Source: Odontocerum albicorne (lineage: Eukaryota; Arthropoda; Insecta; Trichoptera; Odontoceridae). Taken from it: DNA of 64,000 nt. Below are positions 56,501 through 64,000 of this stretch, in pieces. The notes beneath the pieces were generated by a model, which had not been told where the DNA came from, did no database searches, and saw only the letters and a program-made list of their open reading frames with translations. The translations under genes and the position numbers were made by a program. Numbering within the stretch: position 1 is the stretch's first letter; each line of letters opens with the position of its first letter. The stretch lies in NCBI GenBank assembly GCA_949825065.1, contig OX463838.1:1488001-1552000 (forward strand), read 5' to 3'.

Positions 56501-58351
56501 AGAAGAAAAATTATTTAACTTTTTTTTGTAAATCAAAAGTGAACGTCATTTTACTGACGGAGATTGTCCGGCAAGATTGACGATTAGGAAATAAATTCCA
56601 CATTAATTTTGACAGCAGGGATCAATAATTGACTCGTCTCGAGTCTGATGACAACGTACTAGTGAGAATATTCAAAGGGTACAAGAGTGTATCCCAAGAT
56701 GGTCGATCAAAGGCAGAAATAATAAGTAGGGTTCATCAGGCAAGAGTTGCTTTCAACAAGAAATCCAAGATATTTGAATCTCCTAACATTGATATCAATG
56801 TCAGGAAGAATTTAGTTAAAACTCTTGTCTGGAGTGTGCTGCTGTATGCTTGCGAAACGTGGACCATCAGCCGGAGCGAGTCCGGGCGTCTTGCTGCCTT
56901 TGAGATGTCGTGCTACAGGCGCCTGGCCAGGGTCCATTGGTCAGATCACATCCGAAAAGACGAGGTATTGAGCGGGGTTGGAGAAACAAGGCAACTCCTA
57001 AAAAGAGTTGCCCGACAACGATCCAGTTGGATAGGTCATAACATCAGGCACCCAGGCCTGCTCCTTACCATCGTTGAGGGAATGATTGAGGGCAATAACC
57101 ATAGAGGCCGCCCTAGATATAACTACATGGACCGGGTGATTCAGGATGTGCGCTGTGGCAGCTACCAGGAGATGAAGAGACTGGCGGATGACACGAGATG
57201 AGTGGAGGGATCGAGTACTTGGTGCAGACCAATCCTAGGATTGTAACCCGGAAAAAAAAAACAAGTGTGTTGCTGATGATCAAGCAACTTCAACCAGATG
57301 ACATTCATCTCAGCTCGGAATGTCCCGAATGACACTGCAACGCATCTTAAGAAGCGATTTGCACTTCTTTTCGTACAAAATTCAGTTGGCACAAAAATTG
57401 AAGCCGTAAGATCCACAAAGACGCCTTGAATAGGAGCAGTGGTGCGTGACTTATAGGTCATCAAAACACCAATAACGTGTGTTGACCACATTGCCTGCCT
57501 ATAAATTATCCCACAACTTCCTGTTTTGACTGAATAATATATTAGGTGTTAACATATGTTGTGTCCGTTTTTTTCCAAATTTAAAAATGAGCACAAAAAG
57601 TAAAACAAAATGGTAAAGATATACGTCATTCGAAAGAAAATTTTCTGCTCTACAAGATATTGTGTTTGCTTTTGTATGTAGTGTTCATATTTTTCAAAAA
57701 TTTTTCATCACCATTTTTAAACCATTTTTAATCACCAGTAATGATGCGGTAAAGGAACCTTTGCCTGTGGCCATGCGTAGCTCGATGACGCGCGAGCAAA
57801 CCAGCAGAAATTGTCGAAAGTTGGTTTTCACTCAAAACATGTGGAACTCAAGCGGCGAACTTCTGGACTTTTCCCTTTGATTTAAGATGGCGGTATACAA
57901 TCATGTGACTACAATTCATCTGCTCAGCCAATTCTACGGTGGTTTGAAGGGGATCTACATGAATTATATGGTTTAAGCGGTCCTCATCGAAGTCCACTGG
58001 AGGTGTCGAAAATGCTCACTTGTTCTCTAAATATAAAAAAGATGAGGACCGCTTAAACCATATTATTCATGAAGATCCCCTTCACATGTTCTCTAAATAT
58101 AAAAACTCGCATAAGCGTGACAAATTGAAATGACTAGTGATCCTTGAGGTACTCCTTTGAATGTAACTGTAGAATAGAATAGAATGGATTTGTGCTTTAC
58201 CTGCTCCGGCCGAAGCATCATATCGGAAGCTTGCTGTCCATAAAACTTCACTTTAAGTTTTTTCTCTTGATCCAAGTCAGATCTTTTCTCCCGCGAATCT
58301 AGGTCTAATTTTTGGAGGACTACTGATTGATATCGGCGCAAATCTTCATTC
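45831..58351 (-). CDS. USP16/USP45-type ubiquitin hydrolase, C-terminal four exons
   Basis: Cysteine protease that removes ubiquitin; vertebrate USP16 acts on histone H2A. Exons in coding order: 58351-58201, 54828-54678, 52161-52057, 47506-45831. Phases 1-0-1-1 agree, giving about 693 residues. Landmarks: KKLKVKFYGQQASDM, CLVSTLQCQECQHSSHRNEY then FLDLSLPV (first zinc CxxC), a Lys-rich stretch KKEKQAARKLRKSKK, a long Ser-rich linker, CLNQFTASELLAGNNKVGCE with the second CxxC (CEAC), then HLKRFQIGPRCMFRK, HSGSMHGGHYVAYVKV (catalytic His) and WFFISDSRV (catalytic Asp). It ends LLFYERIM, TGA. The catalytic-Cys box and any N-terminal ZnF-UBP must lie upstream; no further exon was found before 64000. 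The spacing of the two CxxC, with a long linker, fits USP16/45. No lesion was seen. Confidence 0.9.
47560..47940 (+). pseudogene. mariner-family transposase C-terminal fragment
   Basis: The + strand reads HSPDLALCDFFLFPRMKLKL, then RFETVEEIEAESEVVLEQLN, KDFVRTFAIWERLQQQKRCI, RGDYFEGAA. It ends like HSPDLAPCDFFLF-type mariner relatives. No termini recognised. In the USP intron before the last exon. Confidence 0.7.
47944..49777 (+). mobile_element. Tigger/pogo-like element 1, split by a hAT
   Basis: TA-flanked; ends (C/T)AGGTAGTCGCCGACTTAC and the inverted GTAAGTCGACGACAACCTG. An ATG-led fragment MDPNIEPFARIERLAHDVFR, PYREIYRGEEETNN is present near 48210. Near the right end, four copies of CGACTTACGACCAGAT. 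Contains the hAT at 48625-49610. Confidence 0.75.
48625..49610 (+). mobile_element. hAT element retaining the dimerisation domain
   Basis: Ends CAGGGCTGTGGAGTCG and inverted; perfect 8-bp duplication ATCATCAC at 48617-48624 and 49611-49618. An open frame (48877-49452) encodes a Ser/acid-rich stretch and then IVTALPPTQVSVERLFSALK, ILNSDLRASTNTDLIEAMLF, the classic hATC dimerisation motif. The catalytic RNase-H-like core is missing, so it cannot move itself, but the intact hATC frame suggests recent origin. Confidence 0.9.
49780..50059 (+). mobile_element. RTE LINE 3' end with GAT-repeat tail
   Basis: The + strand reads KWQWAGHVARMSDSRWTSEI, RRSKVRWIDEIRKHGSITWH, ending about 25 bases before a TGATGATGATGATAT tail. 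RTE-clade LINEs commonly end in such microsatellites. Confidence 0.85.
50250..51480 (-). mobile_element. RTE-like LINE C-terminal fragment split by mariner copy 5
   Basis: The - strand parts 51306-51480 and 50250-50368 are collinear with the fragment at 32048-32370 (TKMRALRRIHE-like and KVWLDQVYDILKE-like readings). The mariner sits between them. Confidence 0.75.
50369..51305 (-). mobile_element. mariner copy 5 (N-terminal deletion)
   Basis: TA-flanked; longest catalytic frame of the family here (50498-51172): FLRRCKLHGDEFLRSIVTGD, ETWVAHYTPE, CLLHDNARLHTANAMKELL, SPDLAPSDYYLF. It keeps all three DD34D Asp residues. The N-terminal HTH is deleted, and a 28-base loss near 50575 shifts the C-terminus. 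Confidence 0.9.
51485..51790 (-). mobile_element. Penelope-like terminal sequence
   Basis: Contains the same block as the palindrome at 26290 (ACCGGTTTCAAGG, CATCTTCAGGGGAGC) and an AACAAACACTGTTTATTCC repeat at both ends. A hammerhead-like string lies at 51525-51573 on the - strand. No coding. Confidence 0.6.
52057..52161 (-). CDS. USP exon (Lys-rich linker)
   Basis: 105 bases, acceptor TTTTTTCCAG, donor GTATGT. Encodes EQVNCLGAPDENKPSKHQLK, then KEKQAARKLRKSKK. A basic segment of this kind interrupts the catalytic fold in USP16/45. Confidence 0.88.
52230..52560 (+). mobile_element. RTE-like remnant with YADE motif
   Basis: The + strand, across frameshifts, reads RFNITKGVKQGYD, KMSNGMECMWIALC, YADEMVVLYKWMN, KNLRINVK. 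It covers the palm region that was expanded at 1-1165, here without expansion. Confidence 0.6.
52592..52895 (+). repeat. interspersed repeat, copy 2
   Basis: Collinear with 38824-39110 (GGCCGGCCATACAAAAT; GAGACATCTATTGAGATGGT; ATACAGGGTT). Family unknown. Confidence 0.6.
52996..53635 (-). mobile_element. TTAA-flanked MITE, family A, copy 6
   Basis: TTAA on both sides; shares with copy 2 an internal duplication of TTTTTTAATGTTTTCAG. In a USP intron. Confidence 0.85.
53636..54115. other. mostly unassigned; possible Tc1/mariner scrap
   Basis: The - strand of about 53930-54070 reads ELKASIRAVIGAYPKPL, like a transposase tail, with stops. Nothing else recognised. Confidence 0.3.
54120..54460 (+). 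mobile_element. RTE-like LINE 3' end
   Basis: Same family as 12761-13512: RISWRDRITNEEVLQRIEGG, HLLRILSERCARWIGHIIRQ, EGLLHAIMEGMTEGTN. Ends with AACCAGTCTTAGGACTGCAA. Confidence 0.85.
54678..54828 (-). CDS. USP exon with first zinc-ribbon CxxC
   Basis: 151 bases; acceptor TTTTTTTTTAG, donor GTATTC. Encodes VFRGCLVSTLQCQECQHSSH, RNEYFLDLSLPVTAEKPQPP. The CQEC pair and the FLDLSLPV string are USP family landmarks. Confidence 0.92.
54909..56116 (-). mobile_element. TTAA-flanked MITE, family A, copy 7, internally triplicated
   Basis: TTAA on both sides but about 1.2 kb instead of 630 bp. A segment of about 290 bp (starting TTTAAACGCTGTGAGTGCCT) is present three times: about 55105-55406, 55407-55694, 55695-55995. 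The second copy lacks a short internal stretch. Confidence 0.85.
56117..56620. other. unassigned USP intron sequence
   Basis: No exon or element recognised. Confidence 0.3.
56625..57255 (+). mobile_element. RTE-like LINE 3' end
   Basis: Open frame of 190 codons: GRSKAEIISRVHQARVAFNK, KTLVWSVLLYACETWTISRS, RLAAFEMSCYRRLARVHWSD, GRPRYNYMDRVIQDVRCGSY. Ends GACCAATCCTAGGATTGTAA; a further subfamily of the same clade. Confidence 0.85.
57255..57440 (+). pseudogene. Tc1/mariner-type transposase scrap
   Basis: The + strand reads HSSQLGMSRMTLQRILRSDL, HFFSYKIQLAQKLKP, DPQRRLE. Similar to the HTH end of the element at 58460 (LHRDLGLHPYKIQLTQKLK). Both ends missing. Confidence 0.6.
57542..58110 (+). 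mobile_element. rearranged mariner fragment
   Basis: Begins after TA with TTAGGTGTTAACATATGTTG, the same start as the mariner at 63525. Later parts are scrambled: - strand pieces reading ELAEQMNCSHMIVYRHL-like sequence at 57890-58010, and an inverted GATGAGGACCGCTTAAACCA string near 57990 and 58042. Confidence 0.6.
58201..58351 (-). CDS. USP exon, most upstream one visible
   Basis: 151 bases; acceptor TTTTTTTGTTCGCAG, donor GTAAAG. Encodes NEDLRRYQSVVLQKLDLDSR, KKLKVKFYGQQASDMMLRPE. It enters in phase 1, so at least one more coding exon lies upstream. Confidence 0.88.
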
Positions 58352-58459
58352 CTGCGAACAAAAAAATTAAACATTAAATCTAAACGATAATTATAAAAAT
58401 AATTACCCAGATACATCTGAAACACTTTGAAGTTTGTTCGAAATGGGAAAAAATGTGTA

Positions 58460-59759
58460 CAGGGTATTTCAATAGGGACGCTCGAAATTTGTGTTAGGTT
58501 ATAGCGGTCATGTTGTTAAAGCAACATCTGTCAAATTTATTGTGAATTGTTCAGTAGTGTATGGTAAATCACCATGGAAGGTTATAGCGTTGAACAACGT
58601 GTGCAAATCATCAAATTTTATTTTCAAAATCAGTGCTCCGTTCGAGAAATGTTCCGCGCATTACGTGATTTTAATCCTCGCCACAACCGTCCTGCCGAGT
58701 CGACTATTCGACGTTTGGTGGCCAAATTCGAGTCAACCGGTTCGATAAATAATCAGCCAACACCCGTACGTCACCGAAACGCAAGGTCTGCTGAAAACAT
58801 TGCTGCTGTGCGTGAGAGTGTACGGGAAAACCCGAGGCAGTCAATTTCTCATAGTTCACAAGAACTTGGCCTTTCTGCGACTTCAACTTGGCGAATTTTG
58901 CATCGGGACTTGGGTCTGCACCCATATAAAATCCAACTGACCCAGAAACTTAAGGTAAACGACCATAGACAACGCCGTGTGTTCGCTGATTGGGCTCTGG
59001 AGCAGTTGGAAGTTGACCCAAATTTTGCCAAAAAAAAATCCTCTTTAGCGACGAGGCCCATTTTTGGATGAATGGATGTGTGAACAAGCAAAATTGTCAC
59101 ATTTGGGACGATACCAATCCACACGAGATACACCAGCACCAAATACATCCCGAGAAAGTCACTGTTTTGTGCAGATTTTGGTCTGTCGGAATCATCAGTC
59201 CGTACTTCTTCCAAAACGAAACTGGCATTGCCATAACCGTCAACGGCGAGCGCTACAGATCGATGATAAGCAACTTCTTGTGGCCTAAACTGGATGATAT
59301 GGATACCGACGACATGTGGTTCCAACAGGACGGCGCTACGTGCCACACAGCGCAAGTCACGGTGTACATTCTGCACGAGCGATTTGAGGACATGGTTATC
59401 TCGCGCGGCGGCGACGTGAACTGACCGCCGAGATCGTGCGATTTAACGCCTGCAGACTTCATCCTTTGGGGCTATCTTAAATCGCAAGTCTATGCGTATA
59501 AACCGCAAACAATTTATACCCTCAAAGTCAACATAACGAACGCCATCCAGCAAATTCAGCCAGATTTATGCGACAAAGTCACGGAAAATTGGACCTCCCG
59601 AATACGTGCCACCAAGCAAAGCCGCGGCGGACATTTGAACGACGTTATATTCCATACTTAATGCCATAAAATATTCTTTCAAAAAAAAAAACTTCGAGTG
59701 GATATCTCAACTTGTTTTATTTACATTTAAAAATTGAGTGACCTTATTGAAAGACCCTG
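58460..59759 (+). mobile_element. near-complete DD41D Tc1/mariner element
   Basis: 1300 bp, TA-flanked, TIR CAGGGTATTTCAATAGGGAC (right end CAGGGTCTTTCAATAAGGTC). The transposase starts at 58574: MEGYSVEQRVQIIKFYFQNQ; HTH parts ESTIRRLVAKFESTGSINN and SATSTWRILHRDLGLHPYKI. Catalytic landmarks: LFSDEAHFWMNG (first Asp), WFQQDGATCHTAQVT (second), CDLTPADFILWGYLKSQVY (third). Forty-one residues separate the second and third Asp, which places it in the DD41D group. Two lesions are seen: a frameshift in the A-run near 59030 and a stop in place of Trp at 59422. It ends RGGHLNDVIFHT. Confidence 0.9.
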
Positions 59760-59779
59760 TAGAATTCCTCAACCTGCTC

Positions 59780-60600
59780 CAATTTATTATTTATAGTTAA
59801 GGCATTCACACTGTGAAGGTTTAGACATTGTAACTTTGTTTCGTCCAACACTGTAAGTTCCACATTATACAACGGTATAACCCTAACGGTTTCAAGGTTT
59901 TCACCTCACCATCAGGGAGTACAAACAAGACTGAATTATGTTCGATGTGGTACCGACATACACGCTTCTAACGGTAAAAATTTGGGTTGGGGATCGTGGG
60001 TGGAGGGAGGCAGGAAACAACTTTAGCAAGCAGAAGTGAGATCTTGGGAATATATGTGTTTTTCAGATGTTCATCGCAATGCACTGACTTGAATATTTCT
60101 AGGGCCTTGAATCTGTCAAATTTATTTCCGTTACTACTGATATGCAAGGATTTGGCATCATCGATAGAAAATGTGTGATTTTCATAGTGACAATGATTAG
60201 CCATTTCAGAATAAATTTGAGGATGCGTTAAGGCGGGTTTGTGTTCACGAAGATCTTCCTGTCTTTCCTATATAGAAATTATCGCAACAAGCGCATAAAA
60301 GTTAATACACAGCACTGTTGGTAAGTATTAAATTTTTGACTTTCCCGTTAAATACGAGTTTACTTATGTGATTTTTTTTGTTATTTCGTATGTTATGTTT
60401 TTAATAAAAAGAACTTGGCTCCATTTATACGTGTCGTTAAACATATGATCTCCAATGAGTTTTTTTTTTTTTTTGTTTTTTTTAATAAATAATCAATGAG
60501 GCTTTCAGAGTACCCATTATTTGTAGTAATTTTTTTTTCAAATTTGTCTTTGGTTAAGGGGACACTGAGCAATATTTGAAGCATACAGTTGAAGGTGGAT
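59780..60600 (-). mobile_element. Penelope-like element remnant with GIY-YIG domain
   Basis: The - strand reads CACCDNFYIGKTGRS, HPQIYSEMANHCHYENHTFS, IDDAKSLHISSNGNKFDRFK, ALEIFK: the GIY-YIG endonuclease end of a Penelope-like element, with a frameshift after the FYIGKTGR motif. The 3' part (59790-59960) matches the terminal sequences at 26290 and 51485. Confidence 0.75.
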
Positions 60601-60676
60601 AATTTATGGCTATTAAAATGATTGGAAGTTGCTGGAATAGTCTGAGTAAGTGTAAATTACACAAAAACAATATAAC

Positions 60677-60868
60677 CGTAAGACCGGTGTTTTCATATAA
60701 CCAGGCACATATAAAATAAGCAAGTTTGTCAAAATTAATTATAAGACCGGTGTTTTCATATAACCAGGCACGTATAAAATAAGCAAGTTTGTCAAAATTA
60801 ATTATAAGACCGGTGTTTTCATATAACCAGGCACGTATAAAATAAGCAAGTTTGTCAAAATTAATTAT
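60677..60868 (+). repeat. 63-bp tandem repeat, 3 copies
   Basis: Unit ATAAGACCGGTGTTTTCATA, continuing to GTCAAAATTAATT; three near-identical copies. Confidence 0.9.
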
Positions 60869-60869
60869 A

Positions 60870-61435
60870 ATCTAACTAACTTTAAAGCAACTAACAAAAT
60901 GTCGACAAGTTTTAAAGCAAAATGCTTTGAAGAACTTTTGGAGTTTTCATCAGAGTTGGGTTAGATGTAGCCTTAACGACCGATAAATGTCAACAGAGAA
61001 CACGTCTCAAATTGAGGAATTTTCCCTTCCATACAACTCTCGTATGAAACAGTATTTCAAGAGTATATCTACTATTTAAATAGGAAACCGGTTTCAGTTC
61101 CAGACGGCAGTCATTAGAAGTGAATTCTGGCACCATTCGAGATAATAATAAAAGGACAATTTATACAGTACCGTTTAGAGAGCAAATTCTCCTCAAGGGC
61201 GCTCTGATTTGGTACTCCAACTCACTATTATAGACAGATTAAAAATATTACATGATAAATATATATAATTTCAGTGTGAGAATAGGAAGGCACTTTCAGA
61301 GAAACATATTTGGTAAGGAAATTGCAGAAAATTGACTAAGGGAAGACGAACTACAAAAGAACCTTTGTAGATCTTCCATTATGTGATAGTAACACTGTAT
61401 GAATATGAACACTACATACATACACGTATAGTATA
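60870..61435. other. unassigned spacer
   Basis: No USP exon or other gene recognised on either strand. Confidence 0.3.
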
Positions 61436-62857
61436 CAGGTAGTCATCGACTTACGACCTACGCGACTTACGACTGTTCGACCACAATCCGCGATCGGTTG
61501 TCCGCCTGCGCCAAGTGTGGCGCTAGCAGTCCATGTACGCTACATATTGTATTACTATGCGCTTGTGCGCATCGCGGTCAGTATTAGCTGCGGCTTCGTC
61601 CAATAAGGACGTGTTGTCTTGTTATAAGCATTTTTAAGCCCTTCCGAGACGTCCACAAAAAGGAGAATGAAAACTTCTTGCAAATTTTTAAAAAATGGAC
61701 CCAAACATCGAACGATTTGCAAGGATTGAAAGGTTGGCACACGACGTGTTCCGCACATATCGTGAAATATACCCAGGAGAAGAAGAAACAAACAATCCAG
61801 ACAGAGCTCACCGTGTTTATGCACAAAAAATAAGCAAGCGGCAAATAAAAAGTTTATATGTATAACAAACAGCTGTATTTTGTATTTTCATATGTTTTAT
61901 TAATAAAATATTTAACTAATTTTACTGACGCATAATTTTTTACTTAATCCTAACAAATGTAAAAATAAAAACAAAGCAAAACGTAAAGATATTCGAATAA
62001 CAGGAATGCTGATATATGATAAAGACAAACTTGAAAAAATAATAAAAAAAGAAAGCATAGAGAACCCCGATAAATGACAGTGGTGATACACTGATTATAA
62101 CAAGAATATAGAAAACAGTCTTACATCGAGAGGAAGGGAAGATGCAGACTCAGCAGAGACACATGACACGCATGGCAACTAATGAAATGTTCACCATCCC
62201 TAGAGTTAAAACCTCTTTTGCCCAAAGGCAATATGCTTATTTGGCTCCCATTACATACAATGGCGTGCCGACTTCAATAAAGGTAAAGGTAGGAAAACCA
62301 TTTAGACAGTCGATCGGAGCGTGGTTGTTATTGCGACAGGATTTTGAGTACTTGAGCTTTCAGGATGAATGACGAGTGGAGGGGATTTGTGATTGTGTGC
62401 GGTATAGTGTGGGATGAATATTTTTGGTCTTTCTGGAGTGATGATGTGTGAGCAGTTGAATTTCGCAAGATGTTTCCAGTTGTAGTTGAGTGTCACTGTC
62501 AGGTTGATGACAGCGTGCAACGGGGTTTTGTTTTTGTGTAATCGAAAATCGGAAAGAAGTATCGATTTTTTTTTTTTCATGCTAAATATCCTCAGTGAGA
62601 TACAGGCAAAAGCCTAGTTTACAGGGGATTCGACAAATGAAAGCCAACAAACCCAGATCCATTAAAATTGTATGTCCAAATCAAATTATCTGTTGTTTTT
62701 CTTAAATTGTGTATATTTCTTGTCATGTGTAATAATAAATAAATAAATAAATAAAATATCACGCCCTATAATTTACATATGTACGGAAATTATTGCATAA
62801 GCCGACTTACGACCTGTTTATCGGACCCGAATGCATTCGTAAGTCGACGACTACCTG
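61436..62857 (+). mobile_element. Tigger/pogo-like element 2, split by a LINE
   Basis: TA-flanked, CAGGTAGTCATCGACTTACG ... CGTAAGTCGACGACTACCTG. Same interior as element 1 (MDPNIERFARIERLAHDVFR). Contains the LINE at 62125-62753. Confidence 0.8.
62125..62753 (+). mobile_element. LINE 3' end, second copy
   Basis: The + strand reads HMTRMATNEMFTIPRVKTSF, AQRQYAYLAPITYNGVPTSI. Ends in AATAAATAAATAAATAAATA. About 600 bp, as in the downstream part of 27365-28378 without the internal duplication. Confidence 0.8.
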
Positions 62858-62904
62858 TATGTGTATAGTGTTCAAATTCATAAATTTTGATAAGACCTCC
62901 CAAA

Positions 62905-63150
62905 CAGGGTCTATCATGGCATTGTAACACAGGTGTTACACTAATTTAGTTTTTTTTTTTTAAATCCAGAAACTGAAACGTAATTTCAAATATGCCAACA
63001 CATTCAAATACTATACATGCACTATTGTGTGCAATGGTATCATCTGGTGATAAATATTGACAACGCTACAACCTTTCAAACGACATCGGGTCAACATGTC
63101 TGAACAGCGTGGGCGAGTTTTGAAAATTGGGGTAAGTAATCTAAATTAAT
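62905..63150 (+). mobile_element. family C fragment
   Basis: Matches C copy 1 (CATTGTAACACAGGTGTTAC onwards) to the short ATG frame MSEQRGRVLKIG and a GTAAGT, then diverges. Lacks the left TTAA end; no right end found. Confidence 0.7.
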
Positions 63151-63520
63151 CGTATATTTCAGAAAGCCCATTATTCCAGTGGATTAACTTATTGGGAAAT
63201 TAAAAAAAAGTGTGTACTGTAAAATTTTGGGAGAAATGTATTTTGTTGTACAAAAGAGAAATACAGTTTTTATAAAAGTGGATATAATAAGAAGAAAAAA
63301 AAAAACAAAATTTTCGTCTTTCTATATATATTTTTATTTTTTCAAGTTGTTGGATTTTTTGGTTTTCTGCAATACATGTGTTTTTTGGATATATATATTT
63401 GGTTTATTTAATTGAAGAATTTTCGGCGTTTCTCTTCACTATAAGATCTGTCTACCCCCAAATAATGAAAATCCTTAGAAAAGTAAAATTTTAAAAAAAT
63501 GTGAGTTTTGGGTTTTTTGA
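63151..63520. other. unassigned AT-rich spacer
   Basis: No feature recognised. Confidence 0.3.
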
Positions 63521-63524
63521 AATA

Positions 63525-64000
63525 TTGGGTGTTAACATACATTGTGTCTGTTTTTTTCCAATTTAAAAATGAGCACCAAAAGTAAAACAAAATGGTAAAG
63601 GTTATACGTCATTCAAAAGAAAATTTTCTGCTCTACAAAATATTGTGTTTGCTTTTATATTACATATATTATTTTATTTGATTACAAGCCTTCAAAATGG
63701 AATGTCAAGTAGACGAAAGTGAGCATTTTCGACACCTTCTGTTCGCGTTCAATCGAGGGAATAAAATTGACAAAACTGCTCGCGATATTTGCAAAGTGTA
63801 CGGCGAAGATGCTATGAATGAAAGGACAGGTCGTCGATGGTTTTGCGTTTCAAAGGTGGTAATTTCGACCTGAAAGACATGGAGAGTTCCGGACGACCAG
63901 TGGACTTTGATGAGGACCGCTTAAACCGTATTATTCATGAAGATCCCCTTCAAACCACCGTAGAATTGGCTGAGCAGATGAATTGTAATCACATGACTGT
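63525..64000 (+). mobile_element. mariner, 5' part, runs off the window
   Basis: Starts after TA with TTGGGTGTTAACATACATTG. From 63697: MECQVDESEHFRHLLFAFNR, TARDICKVYGEDAMNERTGR; after a frameshift near 63840: RFKGGNFDLKDMESSGRPVD, DRLNRIIHEDPLQTTVELAE. This is the N-terminal paired HTH region. The catalytic part lies beyond 64000. Confidence 0.8.

Overview
The window is a repeat-dense, AT-rich piece of an animal nuclear genome. It is most likely an insect: mariner, piggyBac-type (TTAA), hAT, pogo/Tigger, RTE-like LINE and Penelope-like elements lie nested in long introns, with spliceosomal GT..AG introns throughout. The species cannot be fixed from the sequence. By eye, well over half of the window is mobile or tandemly repeated DNA.

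Two host genes can be rebuilt exon by exon. On the + strand a complete RMI1 homologue (RecQ-mediated genome instability protein 1, partner of BLM helicase and topoisomerase III alpha) runs from 23374 to 40059 in seven exons encoding about 564 residues. On the - strand the last four exons of a USP16/USP45-type ubiquitin carboxyl-terminal hydrolase run from 58351 down to 45831; its catalytic-Cys exon is not visible and probably lies outside the window. The two genes are convergent. Smaller host pieces are a terminal exon of an unrecognised + strand gene (5285-6103, just after a 200-base assembly gap), a candidate terminal exon of a - strand gene (14128-14290), and a speculative two-exon small gene (43386-44745).

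Layout. 1-5050: one decayed RTE-like retroelement that has grown two minisatellites (48 bp and 42 bp) out of its own coding sequence and has been hit by a mariner and a pogo-like element, then a TTAA-flanked MITE. 5285-6235: host exon. 6236-12600: mariner, hAT, TTAA MITEs and a 36-bp minisatellite. 12694-21030: TTAA MITE with a nested LINE, further LINE pieces, an 870-bp array of a 13-bp palindromic repeat, a Penelope-like end, an LTR fragment and a hAT derivative. 23374-40059: RMI1, with introns filled by MITEs, LINEs, hAT and mariner. 40060-45830: intergenic MITE, a TIR element carrying a mariner, a hAT carrying a mariner, and an 84-bp satellite array. 45831-58351: USP gene with TE-filled introns. 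58352-64000: a near-complete DD41D transposon, Penelope-like remnant, Tigger-like element with a nested LINE, and the start of another mariner.

Four TTAA-flanked families occur: A (7 copies), B (4 copies), C (2 copies plus a fragment) and a single-copy fourth. Five hAT-type insertions keep recognisable 8-bp target duplications, so the order of nesting can be read directly from the sequence.
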